64,000 nucleotides of DNA from Rhodocyclales bacterium (GTDB lineage: Bacteria; Pseudomonadota; Gammaproteobacteria; Burkholderiales; Rhodocyclaceae): assembly GCA_016235025.1 (NCBI GenBank), contig JACRMV010000001.1:434001-498000 (forward strand), written 5' to 3'. Both the position numbers and the translations under genes were made by a program. Below are positions 47,535 to 56,503 of the stretch, piece after piece. How positions within the stretch are numbered: position 1 is the stretch's first letter; each line of letters opens with the position of its first letter. The notes beneath the pieces were generated by a model. The model searched no databases, was not told where the DNA came from, and worked only from the letters and a program-made list of their open reading frames with translations.

Positions 47535-48197
47535 TCACTCCGCAGCCGCCTTCGCTTCTGTCACCCTTTTCGTAGAGTGAATGGCCAGCACGTTGCAGAC
47601 AAACCGAGTGCCACTGTTCCGAGCGCATAGGCAGCACACGATGAACTGCACAGCGAACAGGCCAGCGCTGACCCACGAAGCACCTGCCGATGCGCCCCCG
47701 AAGTGCAGGCCCAAAGGGACCAGCACGATCAAGGGCAGCGACATCGCGGCCATGTCGCGGTACAGGAGGTACATCTTGTGTGCCTCGACTACCGTCTTGT
47801 CGTCACCGACCATCCTATAGAGCTTGAACCACTTCCTATTCTGCTCGGCAGCATCAGTCGGTAACTCGCCGACATTCTTCCTCAGCGCGACCATGTCAAT
47901 GCGAACGTCAGCGGGCGCGTACCGCGTGAATGCCTGGCAGCCCGGTAGTGGGTTCTTGACGTTCCAGTACACTAGGATCGCCTTGACGTTGTGCGGCAGC
48001 ACGCCCGTGAACACCAATACAAGCACGGGCAAGAGCGCGGTGACCAGCCCTCGCATAACGACAACACTGCTCCACGAGGTATCCTTGATGAACTCCGGCG
48101 CGACGAACAGCAGCACAACGAGCACGTCAAGGCTGGCGAGCATCACTAGCCACTTCATGTTCAGTGACTTCAAGGATCGATCAGGATCGGCCTTCAT
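47535..48197 (-). CDS. four-helix membrane protein, possible defence effector
   Basis: This 220-residue protein has two hydrophobic helices near the N-terminus (WLVMLASLDVLVVLLFVA and ALLPVLVLVFTGVLP), a cytoplasmic domain of about 90 residues and two more helices (MSLPLIVLVPLGLHF and VSAGLFAVQFIVCCL). The central domain contains NPLPGCQAFTRYAPADVRIDM and YLLYRDMA. The ATG overlaps the stop of the metallo-beta-lactamase gene (ATGA). Layout is that of a membrane effector with a partner enzyme; I do not recognise a named family. Confidence 0.65.
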   Translation of the reverse strand: MKADPDRSLKSLNMKWLVMLASLDVLVVLLFVAPEFIKDTSWSSVVVMRGLVTALLPVLVLVFTGVLPHNVKAILVYWNVKNPLPGCQAFTRYAPADVRIDMVALRKNVGELPTDAAEQNRKWFKLYRMVGDDKTVVEAHKMYLLYRDMAAMSLPLIVLVPLGLHFGGASAGASWVSAGLFAVQFIVCCLCARNSGTRFVCNVLAIHSTKRVTEAKAAAE

Positions 48198-49066
48198 CCT
48201 ACGTACTCCGTAGTCGTGTAGAACATGCTGCTCTCGTACACGTCGAACTGAATCCACCCGTCGCGGCGAGTCGTCAGGACGTGCCGACGACGTCCGCTTG
48301 TGATGACTGGAACACCAGCGTCGGTCGTGACGCCTCTATAGTCGGGCACCATCTCTTGGGTAGCGTGCTTCATGGCCTTGTCTGAGATCACGATAGCCTG
48401 CGGCTTCACGTAGTTGAATACCTCAGGACAGAACCCGCTCTCTCGGCCATGATGTGACGCCATTAGGACGTCCACCCACTTCAGATGGTCAATGAAGTCT
48501 TGGCGCTGCAAGAGCGCGCGCCACCCTGGCTTCTCTAGGTCACCGGAGAACAGCATCGTGAATCCTGCAAACTTGATGAACACCGCGAGGCTCAGGTTGT
48601 TGGTATCTCGGAACTCAGTATACGAGTTCCAAAACGCCTTGTACGCGATGCCGCCCATGTGCTGGTCAAATGGTTCGGAGATGCCACCCGTGTAGTCGCC
48701 GCAGGCCTGCACGTACCACGCCGCGTCGTTCGTAAGAGGTCCATTCACGAGCTTGATGCGTCGCATCTCGTCGCCGGTATAGGTTGGGTTGCGGATCAAT
48801 GTGGCGATCTCGATGCCCGCGTCTTCCAAGCCTTTCAGGTCCGACATGTGGTCCTGATCAGCGTTCGTGATGAATAGATAGTCGAGGCGGTTGCGGTTCA
48901 GGCTGCGGATGTAGGTGCTCGGGCGGAAGTCGGCCGATGAACCCGAGTCGATCATCGCCAGACGACCGCCGAGTTCCTGACCCAACCCCGTGGGCGTCAC
49001 GTGCTGCAACATGACGCAGGCGCCGTGTTCAACGTCCCAAACTCGAATACGCATAAACCCTGGCAT
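48194..49066 (-). CDS. metallo-beta-lactamase fold protein, ComEC-like
   Basis: This roughly 290-residue protein follows the ComEC-type metallo-beta-lactamase pattern: IDSGSSADF, the metal motif TNADQDHMSDL, LFSGDLEKPGW and MASHHGRESGF. The usual first histidine of HxHxDH is asparagine here, so one metal site may be altered. ComEC-like members act on DNA or nucleotides. The start is either ATG 49066 or ATG 49054. It is cotranslated with a four-helix membrane protein, an arrangement that suggests a two-gene defence or toxin module. Confidence 0.7.
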   Translation of the reverse strand: MPGFMRIRVWDVEHGACVMLQHVTPTGLGQELGGRLAMIDSGSSADFRPSTYIRSLNRNRLDYLFITNADQDHMSDLKGLEDAGIEIATLIRNPTYTGDEMRRIKLVNGPLTNDAAWYVQACGDYTGGISEPFDQHMGGIAYKAFWNSYTEFRDTNNLSLAVFIKFAGFTMLFSGDLEKPGWRALLQRQDFIDHLKWVDVLMASHHGRESGFCPEVFNYVKPQAIVISDKAMKHATQEMVPDYRGVTTDAGVPVITSGRRRHVLTTRRDGWIQFDVYESSMFYTTTEYVG

Positions 49067-49102
49067 ACCGCCTGCCCCCCTTGTTTCTTTGCATTCTTGC
49101 AC

Positions 49103-49639
49103 ACTGGATCAATCGCCCTCTAATTGCCGAACGCATCGTTACCCTGGTCTGTTCCGTGTCATGCCGGTGTTCATACTTGTTTAAACGGCTCACCGCCGCA
49201 TGTTGAGCATCGGCAATCGGGGCGACAACCAAGGAAAGCAACTTTCTGAGATGGGTCGGGCGTCGTCCTCCGCCGCAGGTGAAAGCAGCCATTCAGAAAG
49301 AAGATCGAGCCGACGACCGCAGTCTGCACAACAGCGGCCGTTGAACTAACCCCAGGTCAGCGGCTGCTCCGGCCGAGTTCTTGCCTGGTGCCTCCTGCAT
49401 CAGGCGGCTGCTCGGCCTTATGTGGCGCTCCACATAAGGCCGACTTCAGGTCATCGGCCGGAGCGGCCATTCAGTAGGACGATCTACTAGGTCAGCAATG
49501 TATCGGTAAGCTGTCCGTCACCTGCGGTTCCCGTTGAAAGACAGCTTTCCAATTCGGCGTACTCACACTCCCGACCCTAAGGAGCCGGTTACTGTCCGCG
49601 TACGTTCGATGGCCTGCATGAACAGTCTATGGGATTGAC
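49103..49639. other. non-coding gap with a perfect hairpin
   Basis: A 13-bp perfect stem with four-base loop lies at 49413-49442 (CGGCCTTATGTGG and its complement). No T-run follows on either strand, so it is not a classic terminator. The surrounding sequence resembles dispersed non-coding repeats of betaproteobacteria. No gene is visible. Confidence 0.4.
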
Positions 49640-50389
49640 CTAAAGGGTGGTTGCCGACGCAGACATTTTTTGCTTCAACGTGCTGGTTGGGTAGCCAAAG
49701 CTGAAGAAGAAGTGCGAGACGCGGATCGTTCCGTGCGCGGGTGCAAGCGCGACGTCCCGCTCGTGCTCGGTATCGAAGTCTGCCTGCACAAAAAGCGCGG
49801 ACGGCCGCGCATAAGCGAAGCCGGCTTTCGTTTTACGCAAGCGCAGCGCGGTCGCCAGGCTCTCCTGCTCCAGTGCCGCCCTGATTGGTGGCACAACCTC
49901 AGGTTCCGGATCGAGCAGAACGCCTACCATGGCCGCCACCGCTTGCTGGCGGCTGTAGATGCCGGTGACGAAGCGTCCGAGCCCCTGGTCCCGTAGATAA
50001 TGGTCGCGATATTTCTTCTGACGACCCAGACGCTTGAACTCGAACACAAGCTTTATGCCTTGCACGGCATCGTTCCAGCCGTACACGATATCGGTTCGGC
50101 GTTCCTGGATCATCGCCCCCGTGGCAGGATCCACTTCCCCGATGATGTCTTCCGCGGCCCACATGCCAAGCAGGCCACGCTGTCGGGCCACATTATTCTC
50201 CACGTAGACCTTCAAGTGCTTGGTAAGCGCGCCTTCCTTCGTCTTCGGGTTGAAGTCCGGCCGCGGCCGCTGTGCCAGTTCCATCCACCCCTGCAATAAC
50301 GCCTCCACGGCTTCGGTAGCCGGCTGCATCGGGAAAGCGGCGAGCCAATTCGCCGGAGGAGTCTCCCGTGGGGTGCCCCTTGGCGTCAT
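49640..50389 (-). CDS. PD-(D/E)XK-like nuclease, partner of large methyltransferase
   Basis: This 249-residue protein has the core of a PD-(D/E)XK nuclease, RRTDIVYG followed by KLVFEFKRLGRQKK, in which Asp, Glu and Lys would hold the metal ion. Its ATG overlaps the large methyltransferase stop by four bases. Nuclease with methyltransferase and a DNA-binding protein in one transcript suggests restriction or a related anti-phage function. No family name can be given. Confidence 0.65.
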   Translation of the reverse strand: MTPRGTPRETPPANWLAAFPMQPATEAVEALLQGWMELAQRPRPDFNPKTKEGALTKHLKVYVENNVARQRGLLGMWAAEDIIGEVDPATGAMIQERRTDIVYGWNDAVQGIKLVFEFKRLGRQKKYRDHYLRDQGLGRFVTGIYSRQQAVAAMVGVLLDPEPEVVPPIRAALEQESLATALRLRKTKAGFAYARPSALFVQADFDTEHERDVALAPAHGTIRVSHFFFSFGYPTSTLKQKMSASATTL

Positions 50390-53300
50390 GTCGTCTCCCC
50401 TCTCTTCTGGCCATACGGCTGCGCCTGCACGTTGCGCACAATGTGTTCAGCATCCCGGTGGGCCTGCCTCCTGGTCCAGTGGCGCCGGGCGAGGGGGCGC
50501 ACAAGGTAAAGGGACTCGTCGATCCACAGATGCACGTCCGGGATCAGGGTCAGGAAGTCCCCCGATGGGATCGCGCGCAGGCCGACGCGCTGGAGTTCTG
50601 CCAACGTCGCAAGCACCAGTTCATCGTTGATCTTGGTACTGACCTCCGGCTTGCCGGTGGGTCGCTGGACGTAGGAGACGTGCACGATACCGCTGGGTCC
50701 AGCGCGCTGTGGGTCGCTAGCGAGGACGTAAACCCGGAACCGTCCCTGGCCGCGCGTCTTCGTTCTCCAAGCCGTCAATGCCTCTGCGAGTGCACTGGCG
50801 TAGATATCGAAATCGCCAGCCTCGACACGATGCTGCGCGGGGGTATCCAGACTCTTGAAACTGCGCGGCCGCACCGAAGGCATCAGGATGTCCACGGTTT
50901 CTCGGACCAGCAACTGCTCATCGGACGTCAGGCCGAAATAGGCAAAGACCGCGTCGTCGAGTTCACCGCGCAACGTGTCATACCGTGGTACCTGCTCCAG
51001 GTCGGCTAGCAAGGCAAGTTCGGCCATGCGCATCTGGATAGTGCGCAACGCGGCTCGCGCCGCTCCGGGATCGGGAGCATCATCCGGCGCGAAAAAGGGG
51101 AAGGTCTCGACATCGCTCAGATGCACACCGTTGCGCTCGCACAGCATCTTCCAGCCACGCAACATTAGGAAGTAGCGTGCTAGCGTCGACCGGAGGTAGA
51201 CCGCGACGAACTGTAGCAAGGCCGCGTCCTGCTTCGTGCCCGCGATTACGCCGATGCTGTGCGTGAAAGTGGCGGGGCCGTCGTAGTAGACGGCTCGGAC
51301 GTTTTGCTCATCCTTGGAGAAACCATCCGGGAACAACACACGCGGCCCGTCGAAAACCCTCAAAACATCCGCTCCCAAGCCGACGACGGTGTCGTGTTGC
51401 GCGGGCCACCTGGCCAACAGGTCCGGGTGCAGGACTGGCGACCCCGTTCGCAAGGTGGCAATCGGTACGTACGGCATCTTGCGCAGCATGCCAGCGTCAA
51501 CGGCTTCGCGGCTCTTGTCCTGCACGTGGATACCCTTGCGGTACACCCAACGGCGAAACTCCTTGGGTCCGCGCCAGAAATCGGCGAAGGTGCCGCGCAA
51601 GCTCAGCCGGGTCCAGATGGCCAGATCGCCAGCATCGCCCCACATCATCGTGACCAGCAGTTGGGGGTCATCGGTCACCGCACTGGTCTGCAGCGTGTGG
51701 CGGTCGGCAGATTGCATCGTCAGCCTGCCCAGAGCGAGACTCAGATCGGCTTTGGGGACCAAGTAGTCGAAAGTCTCACCAAAGGGAATGTGACTGGAGA
51801 GCCCGCCGCTGCGACGCTCGCCGAGGAACACGTGACACGTGTTTTCCGTGGTGGGGAACAGCAGGCCTTGCAGGTCGCCGAAGTTAATCAGCCGCAGAGG
51901 CCGGTAGTTGCGCAAGGCGTGCGCCACGAATTTCGCACTCGAAGCGGAAGCACCGAGGAACTGGCCAATAGGCAGGATGAGGCAGGCCCGACCGCCCTCC
52001 GACAGAAACTCGAGCGCACGCAGGGCATACGCGCCGGCTATCTGCCGCCGCGCGAAGGGCACGCCCGCGCGCTCGGCCCAGTCATCAGCCGATGTGCGGA
52101 CCTCGCCTTCAGGTTCGGCCCATGGGGGATTGGAGATGATCAGCGAGAATCGCCGCCCATGGAAGGCATGCGAATTGCGGAAGAAATCACCTCGCACCTT
52201 TCCGTGGGCGAGGTTGGTGTCGCTCAGGGAAGGCAGCTTGGTTCCGTCACGCCCCTGGGCCTCCAGGATGTCCGCGGGATCGAGTCCCTCCAACAGCGAC
52301 AGATACAAACTGAATGCCGTCACGCGACAGGCCATGAAGTTGATGTCGGCGCCGAAGATGCTGCGCACCAGCAGCCTACTGCGCTCGGCAAAACCGAGTC
52401 GCTGCCCCCTCTTCGCTTCTGATAACGCTATGAGCCGGCGGTATGCGGTGGTGAGCAGGATGCCGGAACCGCAAGCCCCGTCGAAGATCGTTTCTGCCAG
52501 CGGATCCGGTGATGCCATGAAGGCTTGGTCGACCGCGAGCATGGCCAGATTGCGGGGCGTGTAGTACGCCCCCTCTTTGGCCTGCTGCTCGGGAGTCAAG
52601 AACTTCTCGTACAAGCCAGAAAGCAACTCCACCGGGATGTAGCTGAAGTCGTAGTTCCAGAAGTCGCCCTGCCCAGTCTCCATGTCAGTTCGGCTTAGAA
52701 ATTGGTTCAGCAGTTCGAAGCCATGGTCTGCAAGCGCCATCCAGGGATCGTGCCGATCATCTCCAAGAAAGTCGCCATTGAAGTCCCCACGCAGGCGGTC
52801 GACCAGATTGCGAACAGCCTCGCGATCTTTGTTCGCGACCAGTTCATGCAGCGAGACCACGCCGCGACGCTCGCGATAGGTCGCCCCGACGATCTCTCGG
52901 TGCTCAAGGTACGAGATGAACAACAGCTGCCCCATGAGCAGTTCGGCCAACCGCCTGCGAGTGGCGATGGATGCGTTGCCACGAAGCCCTTCGTCGGTGA
53001 GTTTGCTTACGGTCACAGACAGATTGGCCATCAACTTGCGATCGACCCGCGCCTTGACGTCGAACCATTTGGGTAATCGACGCACCAAGTTGGCCGTGGC
53101 GACATCCGACGCGGAGAACGGCCCGTCGGGACTTGCGTCGTCCAGATGAAGCCGCTCTTCAGCCTGAAGCTTTCGTGCAGGCAGGGCAACGGCCTGCACA
53201 CCTTGCAGCTCGATAACGACCGTTGCCAGGTTCTGGTTCCAGATGCGCTTGCGCACTTCGTTCAGCGACGGCGGGGACAGAGGCCCGTCGTCGCCCACGA

Positions 53301-53580
53301 ACACCACGGTCGGTACGCCCTCGACATCGAAAACCGCCTGAGCCCGAATTGCCCCGTTCGGCTTCAACAGACCGGATATCTCCATGGCGTACGGATGCGC
53401 TGCAGGAACCGCCGTTCCACGCACGTGCAGCGATGCAGGGTCGGCCGAGTAGCCGAGCCTGTCGAGCCATTGACGCACGGATACAGCGGTCACCGCGATA
53501 CCCCCGGACATGTCCATCCGGACAGCGATGCCTGGCGCGCGACGCGATGCACTTTCATCATGCCGAGCGCCTCCGCTCAC
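50386..53580 (-). CDS. large N6-adenine DNA methyltransferase (restriction-modification-like)
   Basis: This 1064-residue protein has a central methyltransferase: GAYYTPRNLAMLAVD, motif I FDGACGSGILL and motif IV IISNPPWAEPEG. An N-terminal region of about 330 residues and a C-terminal region of about 450 residues flank it, the latter likely for target recognition. Size and order recall PglX-like and type IIG enzymes, but no nuclease motif is apparent in it; the nuclease is the next gene. I use the GTG at 53580, nine bases after AAGGTGA and inside the previous gene; an ATG 21 codons later is possible. Confidence 0.78.
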   Translation of the reverse strand: MSGGARHDESASRRAPGIAVRMDMSGGIAVTAVSVRQWLDRLGYSADPASLHVRGTAVPAAHPYAMEISGLLKPNGAIRAQAVFDVEGVPTVVFVGDDGPLSPPSLNEVRKRIWNQNLATVVIELQGVQAVALPARKLQAEERLHLDDASPDGPFSASDVATANLVRRLPKWFDVKARVDRKLMANLSVTVSKLTDEGLRGNASIATRRRLAELLMGQLLFISYLEHREIVGATYRERRGVVSLHELVANKDREAVRNLVDRLRGDFNGDFLGDDRHDPWMALADHGFELLNQFLSRTDMETGQGDFWNYDFSYIPVELLSGLYEKFLTPEQQAKEGAYYTPRNLAMLAVDQAFMASPDPLAETIFDGACGSGILLTTAYRRLIALSEAKRGQRLGFAERSRLLVRSIFGADINFMACRVTAFSLYLSLLEGLDPADILEAQGRDGTKLPSLSDTNLAHGKVRGDFFRNSHAFHGRRFSLIISNPPWAEPEGEVRTSADDWAERAGVPFARRQIAGAYALRALEFLSEGGRACLILPIGQFLGASASSAKFVAHALRNYRPLRLINFGDLQGLLFPTTENTCHVFLGERRSGGLSSHIPFGETFDYLVPKADLSLALGRLTMQSADRHTLQTSAVTDDPQLLVTMMWGDAGDLAIWTRLSLRGTFADFWRGPKEFRRWVYRKGIHVQDKSREAVDAGMLRKMPYVPIATLRTGSPVLHPDLLARWPAQHDTVVGLGADVLRVFDGPRVLFPDGFSKDEQNVRAVYYDGPATFTHSIGVIAGTKQDAALLQFVAVYLRSTLARYFLMLRGWKMLCERNGVHLSDVETFPFFAPDDAPDPGAARAALRTIQMRMAELALLADLEQVPRYDTLRGELDDAVFAYFGLTSDEQLLVRETVDILMPSVRPRSFKSLDTPAQHRVEAGDFDIYASALAEALTAWRTKTRGQGRFRVYVLASDPQRAGPSGIVHVSYVQRPTGKPEVSTKINDELVLATLAELQRVGLRAIPSGDFLTLIPDVHLWIDESLYLVRPLARRHWTRRQAHRDAEHIVRNVQAQPYGQKRGETT

Positions 53581-54076
53581 GACTGACGGTCACCTTCGGC
53601 GGCCGCTCTGCCGACTGCCACACCGACGAGAGAGAGAACAGATCCAGTTGTCCGACGGCCGCCGCAGCGTCAGGCATGGCAAAGCCATCCCGGACGACTG
53701 CCAGGTGCGGGTCGAGATGAAGGAGGATGGCATCGCCTGCTGGCTGCTGCGCATGCTCATCAAGCAGCGACAACTCGCCCTGCGACGTCAGGATCAGGCG
53801 CCTCCCCCACAGGGCAATGAAAGATGCTGAGTGCAGCTCCTTGCGCAGCTTCGCAAAGTTCTCTTTGTGGAATTGCAGCTCGACGCCGAACCGGTCGCGC
53901 AACAGAAGCGCCAGCCGAAGGACCAAGATGGTTTGCCAACTGAACTGTGCGGGCGAACCTTTCTGCCGGGGCCGCACATCGGCCGGCACGAGCGCACGGC
54001 GGCTCGTCCACTCGCGCAGTTTCTCTGTCGAAAGACCGGTGAGTTGCGAGGCTACGGGAGTCGGGACAAGGCGCAC
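53558..54076 (-). CDS. MerR-like DNA-binding protein heading the methyltransferase/nuclease operon
   Basis: This 172-residue protein starts with a MerR-type helix-turn-helix (TPVASQLTGLSTEKLREWTSRRALVPAD), but lacks the effector domain of classical MerR proteins; the rest is a helical region (LVLRLALLLRDRFGVELQ) and an acidic tail. The GTG at 54076 is chosen because AAAGGAG lies just upstream; a longer frame crosses two palindromic operators. It overlaps the methyltransferase gene by 23 bases. It may regulate the operon through those palindromes, or deliver the complex to DNA. Confidence 0.65.
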   Translation of the reverse strand: MRLVPTPVASQLTGLSTEKLREWTSRRALVPADVRPRQKGSPAQFSWQTILVLRLALLLRDRFGVELQFHKENFAKLRKELHSASFIALWGRRLILTSQGELSLLDEHAQQPAGDAILLHLDPHLAVVRDGFAMPDAAAAVGQLDLFSLSSVWQSAERPPKVTVSRERRRSA

Positions 54077-54104
54077 AATCCGCTCCTTTGGATGAGGGTT
54101 CCTA

Positions 54105-54156
54105 GATCGGGTATTGTACCCGATCCTCACGCCAGATCGGGTAAAGCACCCGATCT
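54105..54156 (-). promoter_or_regulatory. twin palindromic operators before the MerR-like gene
   Basis: GATCGGGT-N5-ACCCGATC at 54105-54125 and AGATCGGGT-N5-ACCCGATCT at 54134-54156 have the same arms, the same five-base spacer and centres 30 bases apart. A TACAAT -10-like hexamer (minus strand, 54113-54118) lies inside the first palindrome. Binding here would block transcription. Confidence 0.75.
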
Positions 54157-54462
54157 CGTAAAACCCTCCATACGTGCCGTCCCTCAAGATAACCTGACCT
54201 TTGCGTGCGTCAGTGATCATGTTTCTGGCGATGAGACTTTCGGAAATGCGAATTTGTCTCATCGGGAACCGCCGTACAGCTTGAGCCACGGCTGTATGGC
54301 GGGTTACCGATACATTGCAGCCCGTGAGGGGCGGGCATGCGAATGGCCGTTCAGGCCGACAACCGGTCCTACGGAGGGGAAGGGGTTGTGGCCAACTCTT
54401 CGCCGACGGAAAGAATTCATGGTGTCTTTAAGCGGAAAACTAAATTTTCCAGTAGCGGCTGT
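54157..54462. other. non-coding gap between hipA end and MerR-like operon
   Basis: A hairpin at about 54262-54296 (CCGCC and TACAGC arms facing GCTGTA and GGCGG) is the only structure I see. I considered a group II intron piece but found no supporting domain V or reverse transcriptase. No gene. Confidence 0.4.
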
Positions 54463-55794
54463 TTACGCGGGCATCGCGGCGAGTCGCGCGGCCTGCGCCT
54501 GAATGCCCTCAAGGATCGGCACACTTACCTTTGCCGTAAAGCTTGGCGGCAACTCTGCCGCAACTTTCTCGAGCACGGCAGGCACCGCCGCCAGTACCTT
54601 CTCAATAGTCATCTCGAAAGTCGCACCCATGGCATTGCGTTTAGCCGTCTCGTTCCAGTGCCGTCTCTGGATACTGTCAACGAGGTCGTGCTTGTTCTTG
54701 CCCCACACGCCCATGGCAAGCCTGAGCTTCTTGCGGTTGAAAAGATTCGGTCCGGAGCCGGTCACCGGCCAGGCTGACATCACGTCGTAGAGCGGTGTCA
54801 GTCGGAAGCGTCCCTCGGGTTCGAGGAAGACGCTGAAGTTCTTGGCGTGCCCGTCCGGCGCCCCCAGCAGCCAGAAGATGAGCTGGGCCGTGAGAAAGCG
54901 TTGCCGGTCGGCTTCGGCATCCTGACTGCCGCGCAGCTTGTCGAGGATGGCATCGATACCCGGTCCGCCGTGGCTCTCGTACTTGTGCTGGGGCGGAATC
55001 CCCAGCACCTGGCAGAAATCCTCCTGGGGAAGCCTCGCCCACCAGTCGGGAAACCGCTGTCGGTCGAAGCGCTCGACAACCAGCACCTTGTGCGGCCCGA
55101 AAGACTCCATCCAGCAGTGGGCGATCGGCAAGCCGAAGGCGTGGAGTACGCGACTGCAGAGCCACTCGTTCTCCACCGAGGTGGAGAAGTCGGCCTGTAC
55201 CGCGCCGACTCTGCCAAGGGGCAACTTGAGGATGTGGGTCGTTGGTGTGGTGCCCAGAGGGAGCTGCCACTGGTTGTCTTGCAGAAGCAGCGCAGTCTTC
55301 TCCTGGGCGCCGGCGAGCGAAATGCGCAACTCGTCACGTTCGCCCGGAGCTAAGGGCGCAGCACTTAGCGTCTGGTCCAGCAGCACCACGATTTGGGCCG
55401 TGGTGAGGGGCCGGGCCTCGATGCGTCTCACGTCCGGCGTCGGGCTGCCGGCAGGTAGAAGCTGTACGGCGCCAACGCAGTCCCGGCCGATGGCCTCAAG
55501 CAGTTGAAAAGCCTGGGTGGGGCTCACCCCATAACGCCGTGCGATCCGAGTCCGGATTTCGCGACTGTCCGGCAGCAGGTTGTCGAACCAGGCCTCGACC
55601 AGCTCGCCGCGGAATGGATCTGTTTCGCGGGTGAGGGGGAGCGACAGCGAGATCGGGCGTCGCCGGGGATTGGCAAGCCACGCCTCGGCGTACGTAAACG
55701 CGTGCCCGTCGCGCGGCGATACCGACCATGTGCCGACCCGCTCACCGTTCATCCAGACGTCGAGTGCGTGGGACTTCGACGGGCGACCTGCCAT
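54463..55794 (-). CDS. hipA: HipA toxin kinase
   Basis: This 443-residue protein has the HipA layout: an N-terminal beta-rich domain (LDVWMNGERVGTWS), SLAGAQEKTALL, the catalytic DGHAKNFSVFL and the metal-binding PLYDVMSAW. HipA phosphorylates glutamyl-tRNA synthetase in E. coli and triggers growth arrest. The second ATG (55794) is preferred, as GGAGG is seven bases upstream and it forms a TAATG overlap with hipB. With its antitoxin it serves as an addiction module. Confidence 0.9.
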   Translation of the reverse strand: MAGRPSKSHALDVWMNGERVGTWSVSPRDGHAFTYAEAWLANPRRRPISLSLPLTRETDPFRGELVEAWFDNLLPDSREIRTRIARRYGVSPTQAFQLLEAIGRDCVGAVQLLPAGSPTPDVRRIEARPLTTAQIVVLLDQTLSAAPLAPGERDELRISLAGAQEKTALLLQDNQWQLPLGTTPTTHILKLPLGRVGAVQADFSTSVENEWLCSRVLHAFGLPIAHCWMESFGPHKVLVVERFDRQRFPDWWARLPQEDFCQVLGIPPQHKYESHGGPGIDAILDKLRGSQDAEADRQRFLTAQLIFWLLGAPDGHAKNFSVFLEPEGRFRLTPLYDVMSAWPVTGSGPNLFNRKKLRLAMGVWGKNKHDLVDSIQRRHWNETAKRNAMGATFEMTIEKVLAAVPAVLEKVAAELPPSFTAKVSVPILEGIQAQAARLAAMPA

Positions 55795-56075
55795 TACCAT
55801 TCCTCCCCGGACAGCTTGCCGCCGGCCGTGCCTGTCGCCGCAGTCTTGCCGGACAGAGCGTGCCGTGGGACCACCTGAAGCTCGGCATCGAGAGCCATCA
55901 GTACCGTCAGCAGCTGGTCAAGGGTAACCTTTTCCGGGAACCGCTCAATGCGGGAAATTCGCTCCTGCGACAGCCCGAGCTTTTGACCCAGTCCAGCCTG
56001 CGACAAGCCTTGATTCTTGCGCAAGCGCTGCAGGAGTGGCGCCAGTTGTCCAGTGGTGGTGATGGGTGTACCCAT
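55794..56075 (-). CDS. hipB: HipB antitoxin (XRE-type)
   Basis: This 93-residue protein has a helix-turn-helix (LSQAGLGQKLGLSQERISRIERF) of the Cro/C1 type and the short C-terminal segment ELQVVPR of HipB. The ATG at 56075 is chosen to give the usual HipB length; the frame is open far upstream across the promoter. HipB binds HipA and represses the operon by binding TATCC-like half sites. Confidence 0.87.
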   Translation of the reverse strand: MGTPITTTGQLAPLLQRLRKNQGLSQAGLGQKLGLSQERISRIERFPEKVTLDQLLTVLMALDAELQVVPRHALSGKTAATGTAGGKLSGEEW

Positions 56076-56109
56076 GGGAGCACATTCAGTTCTGATAAGG
56101 AATATTTGT

Positions 56110-56158
56110 ACAATATGCTCTATAGCGCATACTGTCAATATATTCTCTATGCAGCATA
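56110..56158 (-). promoter_or_regulatory. hipBA operator: hipBA promoter with two HipB-type operators
   Basis: On the minus strand TTGACA (56133-56138) and TATTGT (56110-56115) are 17 bases apart. Operator 1, TATGC-N8-GCATA at 56114-56131, fills the spacer; operator 2, TATTC-N8-GCATA at 56141-56158, lies just upstream with a 27-base step. The N8 spacing is that of E. coli HipB operators (TATCC-N8-GGATA). Confidence 0.8.
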
Positions 56159-56503
56159 TCTTGGTGGTATTAGTTACGGTCGCTTCGTTTCGTTTTCCTG
56201 ATGAGATACCCGTAGGATAAAGCGACCTAGTACTACGCGCGACAAGAAAGTATCCAAAGAAGCGCACCCCGTCGCCCCGGCCCTGCGAGCTACCCTCGCT
56301 CCAGAACGCCCGCCGGGCCGGTGGCTAAACTCACTTCGCTCGGAGGGACAGAGGGGAATGAAAACTGCCGCGTGTCGGATACTGCCGAGAAACAATGGGA
56401 AGCCTTTGTCGCTCTATGCCAGCAAAAATCGTCGTCCGACAGCGCCGACTTTGAGGGGAACCCCTGTGCTGCGCAAACTAAACCGAACCCCAACTGCCTA
56501 TCG
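56159..56503. other. non-coding gap between hipB promoter and XRE gene
   Basis: No gene or clear hairpin with T-run is seen. The region 56260-56340 carries GC-rich phrases typical of dispersed intergenic sequence. Confidence 0.35.

Noticed and set aside
49413-49442. Perfect 13-bp hairpin as terminator
   Set aside because: No T-run follows on either strand and it lies far from gene ends; it fits a dispersed intergenic repeat better.
54258-54300. Hairpin that might be part of a group II intron
   Set aside because: No domain V, no reverse transcriptase frame and no second intron end are visible nearby.
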